A stretch of 64,000 nucleotides of DNA, taken from contig NZ_BDAI01000006.1 in assembly GCF_002091755.1 (NCBI RefSeq), forward strand, positions 124,001 to 188,000, read 5' to 3'. The notes below the pieces were generated by a model. It made no database searches, had not been told where the DNA came from, and worked only from the letters and a program-made list of their open reading frames with translations. Numbering within the stretch: position 1 is the first letter of the stretch; every line of letters begins with the position of its first letter. The translations under genes and the position numbers were made by a program. The DNA comes from Pseudomonas nitroreducens NBRC 12694 (lineage in GTDB: Bacteria > Pseudomonadota > Gammaproteobacteria > Pseudomonadales > Pseudomonadaceae). Positions 59,986 to 64,000 of the stretch are shown here, piece after piece.

Positions 59986-60057
59986 CGTAGGGCGGATAAG
60001 GCCTCAGGCGTTATCCGCCATTGCGGCGTATAACCCGTTCCGGGTTATACGCCCTAC
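59986..60057. repeat. GTAGGGCGGATAA-type intergenic repeat, two nested hairpins
   Basis: GGCGGATAA/TTATCCGCC and GGCGTATAACCC/GGGTTATACGCC form two hairpins, enclosed by CGTAGGGCG and CGCCCTAC ends. This is the repeat common in Pseudomonas and other gamma-proteobacteria. Its right end supplies the TAG stop of feoC. Confidence 0.75.
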
Positions 60058-60323
60058 ACAGAGCTCCAGCGCAGCGGCGCAACAGTGTTTCTCGACGACA
60101 ACCGATACCCTGTCGTCGAACACGGCGTCGTCTCCGCGCATCCCTTGCAGCTCCCGCAGGCCGCCGGCTCGGACGCGACCTTTTCCACCACGCCCATCGC
60201 CAGCAAGCGCTCCAGCAGGGCTTCGAGCAGAGCCTTCGAAGCGCCGAGGCGTTGAGCCAGAGTCGGCACATCCGCCTCGCCCATCTCACCCAGCAGGTTA
60301 CGCACGGCGATTGCCGAGGTCAT
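60054..60323 (-). CDS. feoC: FeoC-like Fe-S winged-helix protein
   Basis: 89-aa protein. A winged-helix part (AIAVRNLLGEMGEADVPTLAQRLG) is followed by a Cys cluster CGSCKGCAETTPC near 56-68, as in FeoC regulators of FeoB. ATG 60323 overlaps the feoB stop by one base (TGATG). The C-terminal tail (about 14 residues, SSRNTVAPLRW) runs up to an intergenic repeat whose first bases give the TAG stop. Confidence 0.82.
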   Translation of the reverse strand: MTSAIAVRNLLGEMGEADVPTLAQRLGASKALLEALLERLLAMGVVEKVASEPAACGSCKGCAETTPCSTTGYRLSSRNTVAPLRWSSV

Positions 60324-62617
60324 CAGTGGCAGCTCCCGGCCGGAGTGGCGCGCAGTTCACGCTCGCCATTCAGTTCCAGGCCGCGCCGACCGACCCAGCG
60401 CAGGATGAGGAACAGCACCAGGTTGAACACCAGCACCAGGCCGATGGCCACCGCGCTGTACTGCGGATGCTCGGCAAAGCTGAACACCTGGTAGCAGAGG
60501 GTTGCCAGCGAGTAGGCGACGTTCAGGCCCCAGAGCACCGAGAAGGTCATCCAGCCGCGGCCGCTTTCGCGGGTCAGCGCTCCAAGGGTCGCCACGCAGG
60601 GCACGTAGAGCAGCACGAAGACCAGGTAGCTGTAGGCGGCCAACGGACTGCCGAACTTGGCAGCGAAGGTGCCCATGGAGCCCTCTTCCATCTCGCCGTC
60701 TGCCATGCTCGCGGCGACCGGGTTGGCCAACACGCTGAGGCTAAACGAGTCGCGCAGGCTGTCCAGCGTATCCGCCCCGGCCTGCTTCAACTGGGCCCAG
60801 AGGTCGTAGCCGTCGGCGTCGAACGCTTCGCCCTGGATGTGCTCGGCGGTGTAGAGCGTGTTGAGTGTTCCGACCACCACTTCCTTGGCCAGCGCGCCGG
60901 TGACCAGGCCAACGGTGGCCTGCCAGTTGTCCGGGTGCACGCCCATGGGCGCCAGCAGCGGCGTGACCTTGTGGCTGAGACTCGACAGCGCCGAGTCGGC
61001 GATGTCGCCCTGCACCGGGCGGCCATCGAGGGTGACGCTGTTCAGCCCGCCGATCACCAGGCTGACCAGGATGATCACGGTGCCGGCGCGGACGATGAAG
61101 GCACGCAGGCGCGTCCAGGTCTGCAGCAGCAGGCTGCGCAGGTGCGGCACGTGGTAAAGCGGTAGTTCCATGACGAAGGGCGAGGCCTCGCCGCGCATCA
61201 GCGTGTGTTTGAGCAGCAGCCCGGTAAGAACCGCCACGACGATTCCCAGCAGGTACAGCGAGAAGATCGCCAGCGCACCGTTCTGGCCGAAGAAGGCCGC
61301 GGCGAATACCGCGAAGATCGCCAGCCGCGCGCCGCAGGACATGAACGGCGCCATCATCGAAGTCATCAGGCGTTCGCGCGGGTTATCCAGGGTGCGGGTG
61401 CCCATGATCGACGGCACGTTGCAGCCGAAACCGACGATCAGTGGCACGAAGGATTTGCCCGGCAGGCCGAGGGCCTGCATCAGGCGGTCCATGACGAAGG
61501 CCGCGCGAGCCATGTAGCCGGAGTCTTCCAGCAGGGCGAGGAACAGGTACATCAGGCCGATCTGCGGGATCAGCGGCAGCACCGCGTTGATGCCACCGCC
61601 CAGGCCCTGGGCCAGCAGCGCGGTCAACCAGTCCGGTGCGCCGCTGCGCGCGCCCAGCCACTGGATGCCGTCGATGAACAGCGCCGAGGAGCCCTGGTCG
61701 AAGATCGGCTGCAGCGCCCCGCCCAGAGTGATGGCGAAAAAGAACATCAGGTACATCACCAAGAGGAACACCGGGATGCCCAGCCAGCGGTTCAGCGCGA
61801 TGCTGTCCAGCATCTGGGTCAAGCGATGCGGCGCGGCCTCACGGTGGTTGCTGGCGCGCTCGCAGAGTTCGCCGATCAGCCGGTAGCGCGCGTCCACCAG
61901 CAGCAGTTCCGGGTCCTCTCCACAGGCGCAACGAATCGCGTCACGCGCGGCCAGCAGGCTCGTCGGGTCGAGCTTGAGCTGGCTGGCACTGTGCAAGTCG
62001 CCTTCCAGCGCCAGCAGGGCCATCCAGGTGTGGGCCGGCGGTGCGTCGGCCGGTAGCAGTTGAGTGACGGCGTCCCGCAGCGCGGCGGGATACGGCACCT
62101 GCAGCGGTTGCTGTACACCCAGGCTGTCGATGGCCTCCTTCAGTGCATCGATGCCTTCGCCGCGGGTCGACACCAGCGGCACCACCGGGCAACCCAATTC
62201 CCGCGCCAGCGCCTCGCGGTCGATGTTCAGGCCCTGGGTGCGGGCGATATCGAGCATATTCAGCGCCACCACGCAGGGCAGGCCCATCTCGCGCAGCTGC
62301 ACGGTGAGGTAGAGGTTGCGTTCGAGGTTGGTGGCGTCCACCACGTTGACCAGCACGTCCACCTCGCCATCGACGATGCAGCGCCGGGCGATCTGCTCGT
62401 CCAGCGAGGCCTGGGTCGACAAGGTGGTCAGCGAATAGGTGCCGGGGAGGTCCACCAGGCGCACGCTGTGCCGCGCGGTGCGGAAGCTGCCTTCCTTGCG
62501 TTCGACGGTCACGCCGGCCCAGTTGCCCACGCGCTGGCGGGAGCCGGTGAGCTGGTTGAACAGGGTGGTCTTGCCCGCGTTGGGGTTGCCGATCAGGCCG
62601 ATGCGCAGTTCATCCAT
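60323..62617 (-). CDS. feoB: Ferrous iron transporter B
   Basis: 764-aa inner-membrane Fe2+ transporter. N-terminal G domain: G1 GNPNAGKTT (10-18), switch region GNWAGVTVERKEG, G3 DLPGTY (56-61), G4 near LNMLD (about 120). The membrane part has paired Gate motifs (GFGCNVPSIMGTRTLD, with a Cys; and VPCVATLGALTRE, with a Cys). The length is normal. It is the middle gene of feoABC and overlaps feoC. Confidence 0.95.
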   Translation of the reverse strand: MDELRIGLIGNPNAGKTTLFNQLTGSRQRVGNWAGVTVERKEGSFRTARHSVRLVDLPGTYSLTTLSTQASLDEQIARRCIVDGEVDVLVNVVDATNLERNLYLTVQLREMGLPCVVALNMLDIARTQGLNIDREALARELGCPVVPLVSTRGEGIDALKEAIDSLGVQQPLQVPYPAALRDAVTQLLPADAPPAHTWMALLALEGDLHSASQLKLDPTSLLAARDAIRCACGEDPELLLVDARYRLIGELCERASNHREAAPHRLTQMLDSIALNRWLGIPVFLLVMYLMFFFAITLGGALQPIFDQGSSALFIDGIQWLGARSGAPDWLTALLAQGLGGGINAVLPLIPQIGLMYLFLALLEDSGYMARAAFVMDRLMQALGLPGKSFVPLIVGFGCNVPSIMGTRTLDNPRERLMTSMMAPFMSCGARLAIFAVFAAAFFGQNGALAIFSLYLLGIVVAVLTGLLLKHTLMRGEASPFVMELPLYHVPHLRSLLLQTWTRLRAFIVRAGTVIILVSLVIGGLNSVTLDGRPVQGDIADSALSSLSHKVTPLLAPMGVHPDNWQATVGLVTGALAKEVVVGTLNTLYTAEHIQGEAFDADGYDLWAQLKQAGADTLDSLRDSFSLSVLANPVAASMADGEMEEGSMGTFAAKFGSPLAAYSYLVFVLLYVPCVATLGALTRESGRGWMTFSVLWGLNVAYSLATLCYQVFSFAEHPQYSAVAIGLVLVFNLVLFLILRWVGRRGLELNGERELRATPAGSCH

Positions 62618-62624
62618 GGGTCGA

Positions 62625-62852
62625 TCAGTCCTGCGCTTCGAGCTGGAGGAAGGCCAGATCGCGGCGGCGCAGGACCAGGCTGCACTGGCGGGTATCCACC
62701 TGCACCGGATCGCCCAGCGGCGCCACGCGGCGAACCTTCAGCTCGGCACCTGGCAGCAGCCCCATGGAGAACAGACGCTGGCGGAAGGCGGCGCCGATCC
62801 CGGGCCGGTACCCCGCGATACGATACCGGCGTTGCGCTTGAAGATCGTGCAT
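62625..62852 (-). CDS. feoA: Ferrous iron transport protein A
   Basis: 75-aa SH3-like protein (IAGYRPGIGAAFRQRLFSMGLLPGAELKVRRVAPLGDPVQVDTRQCSLVLRRRDL), the small cytosolic partner of FeoB. GGAGG lies 7 bases before ATG 62852. feoB starts 7 bases after its stop. A Fur-like box lies about 45 bases upstream. Confidence 0.9.
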   Translation of the reverse strand: MHDLQAQRRYRIAGYRPGIGAAFRQRLFSMGLLPGAELKVRRVAPLGDPVQVDTRQCSLVLRRRDLAFLQLEAQD

Positions 62853-62893
62853 GGAAAGCCTCCGGGCGAATGATCGAACAAGGGGAGAATCAG

Positions 62894-62906
62894 AATAACT
62901 CTCATT
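62894..62906 (-). promoter_or_regulatory. Fur-box-like sequence before feoABC
   Basis: Read toward feoA, AATGAGAGTTATT matches 10 of 13 positions of the Fur core AATGATAATCATT. It is in an AT-rich stretch upstream of feoA. An Fe-Fur repressed feo operon is expected. Confidence 0.5.
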
Positions 62907-62993
62907 TGTTAGCGATTATTCGCTTCGAAGCCCGCCCTGAAACTGATTCAAGACAAGAATTGCCGTGACTACTCCCAAAGAGGGATGGCCAAT

Positions 62994-63029
62994 GAAAAGC
63001 CCCCGGACCGTTCGGTGCGGGGGCCTTTT
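62994..63029 (-). terminator. Rho-independent terminator
   Basis: AAAAGCCCCCGGACCG pairs with the CGGTGCGGGGGCCTTTTT side with a small mismatch. On the minus strand it ends in TTTTCATT and serves the coiled-coil protein gene at 63042-63881. Confidence 0.82.
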
Positions 63030-63041
63030 TCAGACCGCGGT

Positions 63042-63881
63042 TCAGCGCGTGCTGATCTGCTGCTGGAGGTTCTGCATCTGCTGCTGCAGGGTGTTGATGT
63101 TGCGCATCACCTGGATGCGGAATACATCGAACTCCTTGGTATCGCTGTTGGCCTGGCCCTGGCGGCCATCGACTTCGGAGCGCAGCACGAAAAGGTCGTC
63201 CTGCAGGCTCTTGATCGCCTTGGACTGGCTACCGTCCTTCTTCAGGTTGGCGACTTCCGTGTTGAGCGCCTGGATCTGCTGGTTGGCGGCGGCGAGGTCG
63301 GCCTGCACGTTCTTGAACTTGGCCTGCTCGTCGGAAATGGTCTTGAGCTTGGCGTCCAGCTGGGCCACCAGTTGCGCGGCACTTTCCTGTTGCGCCTTGA
63401 GGTCGTCGCTGATCTGCGCCAGGCGCTTGCCCTGGGCGCCGTCGAATTCCGACAGGGAAATCTGCTGCGCCTTGGCCTGCTCGGCCAGGCGGCCCTGCAG
63501 TTGCTTGACCTGCAGCTTCAGCGCCTCGCGGTCGCTCATGCCATTGGATTCGTTGGCGACGAACTTGCCGCGGATGTCGTCCAGGCGCCCGGCGGCCTCC
63601 TCGCTGATCTTGGCGAAGCTTTCCTGGGTGGCGATCAGTTGCTGCTCCATGAGCAGCAGTTGCTGGTGGCTCCACCAGCCCACACCGGCCAGGGCGATGG
63701 CCATAGCTGCGACCAGCGCCCACAGCGCACCGGTCCCGCCGCCACGTTTCACCGGCGAGGGCAGCGGACGTCCGCTGGGCTCGACCACACGGCGCGGGTG
63801 ATGGCCGAATTCGTCGCGGTCGGCGGCGTCGGTGGAAAGGTGGGGCACATCATCGAATTCGTCGAACGTGTCATTACGCAT
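63042..63881 (-). CDS. Membrane-anchored coiled-coil protein, unknown function
   Basis: 279-aa protein. An acidic cytosolic N-terminus (residues 1-48) leads to one TM helix (LWALVAAMAIALAGVGWW, near 53-70), then about 200 residues of heptad-like, Gln/Ala/Leu-rich coiled coil (residues 72-278), ending MQNLQQQISTR. This is the layout of a type II envelope scaffold or chromosome/cell-division accessory factor; no enzymatic motif. In PAO1 a similar gene follows feoA. No function is established. Confidence 0.75.
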   Translation of the reverse strand: MRNDTFDEFDDVPHLSTDAADRDEFGHHPRRVVEPSGRPLPSPVKRGGGTGALWALVAAMAIALAGVGWWSHQQLLLMEQQLIATQESFAKISEEAAGRLDDIRGKFVANESNGMSDREALKLQVKQLQGRLAEQAKAQQISLSEFDGAQGKRLAQISDDLKAQQESAAQLVAQLDAKLKTISDEQAKFKNVQADLAAANQQIQALNTEVANLKKDGSQSKAIKSLQDDLFVLRSEVDGRQGQANSDTKEFDVFRIQVMRNINTLQQQMQNLQQQISTR

Positions 63882-64000
63882 GGAATGAACCTGTGGGGAT
63901 GAAGCGGCGTGTTGCCTGCGCAGGGCGCAGTATATCCGTTCGCATGACTCTGAGAGCAGCCTGGGAGCAGCGTGCCATCACAGGGCGTCACGCACCTCGT
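63882..64000. other. Upstream region at window edge
   Basis: The last 119 bases lie upstream of the coiled-coil gene. I see no supported gene; a small in-frame minus-strand ORF here is a shadow. The promoter of the coiled-coil gene should lie here or beyond the edge. Confidence 0.4.

Noticed and set aside
62935..62960. Possible Anr box upstream of feoA (TTGAATCAGTTTCAG on the minus strand)
   Set aside because: It does not fit TTGAT-N4-ATCAA in phase; too few fixed bases match.

Overview
The window is high-GC chromosomal DNA from a gamma-proteobacterium, almost certainly a Pseudomonas of the P. aeruginosa group. Signs are strong ortholog runs recognisable from memory of the PAO1 map (mqoB, the PA4642 family, hpt-upp-uraA, purU-mvaT-sbcB, pykA, fumarase, olsBA, xenB, feoABC), Pseudomonas REP sequences of the GGTTCGCGAGCAAGCTCGCTCC type, and dense, GC3-rich coding. 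I see no rRNA, tRNA, CRISPR array, transposase or prophage. It does not look like P. aeruginosa itself: two blocks that I recall as distant in PAO1 (about PA4631-PA4647 and PA4314-PA4360) are joined near 18-19 kb, with extra genes between syntenic ones.

Layout. 0-7 kb: nucleoside-diphosphate-sugar epimerase, M48 lipoprotein protease, a Cache-type chemoreceptor with a sigma28-like promoter, a three-gene operon ending in an active-site-degenerate SRAP protein, and a membrane-lipid acyltransferase. 7-11 kb: small proteins, a YajG-type lipoprotein, a long leader and malate:quinone oxidoreductase. 11-19 kb: PA4642-family protein, a LysR regulator convergent with an aldehyde dehydrogenase, the purine/pyrimidine salvage genes hpt and upp-uraA, and a membrane protein. 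19-22 kb: purU, mvaT, sbcB. 22.5-30.3 kb: a tightly overlapping seven-gene operon (membrane protein, RDD, SpoIIM, DUF4129, DUF4350, MoxR ATPase, DUF58). 30-40 kb: PilZ protein, small envelope proteins, a universal stress protein, pyruvate kinase, enoyl-CoA hydratase, ferredoxin reductase, a SadC-like diguanylate cyclase and class I fumarase.

40-53.5 kb looks more accessory: PfpI protein, DUF2846 lipoprotein, a ParD/ParE-type toxin-antitoxin pair, GNAT protein, a YceI-phospholipase D-acyltransferase operon, a LysR/MFS divergent pair, a second YceI, a serine hydrolase, a metallo-beta-lactamase-fold protein and an acyl-CoA-dehydrogenase-like protein. 53.5-64 kb returns to conserved synteny: ornithine lipid synthesis (olsBA), an Anr-box-bearing universal stress protein, ACP phosphodiesterase, an ArsR-MFS-xenobiotic reductase cluster, ferrous iron transport (feoABC) and a coiled-coil membrane protein.

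The most interesting non-coding structure is a pair of 140-bp near-palindromes (50018-50157 and 57482-57621). They share a core but have unrelated outer arms that are complementary within each copy, and each begins 0-1 nt after a stop codon. Others are two hairpins carrying perfect DnaA boxes (TTATCCACA) after pykA, a T-tract start region before upp resembling UTP-controlled reiterative initiation in E. coli, and a roughly 800-bp leader before mqo. No clearly new multi-gene system was proven; the best candidates are flagged in the findings.
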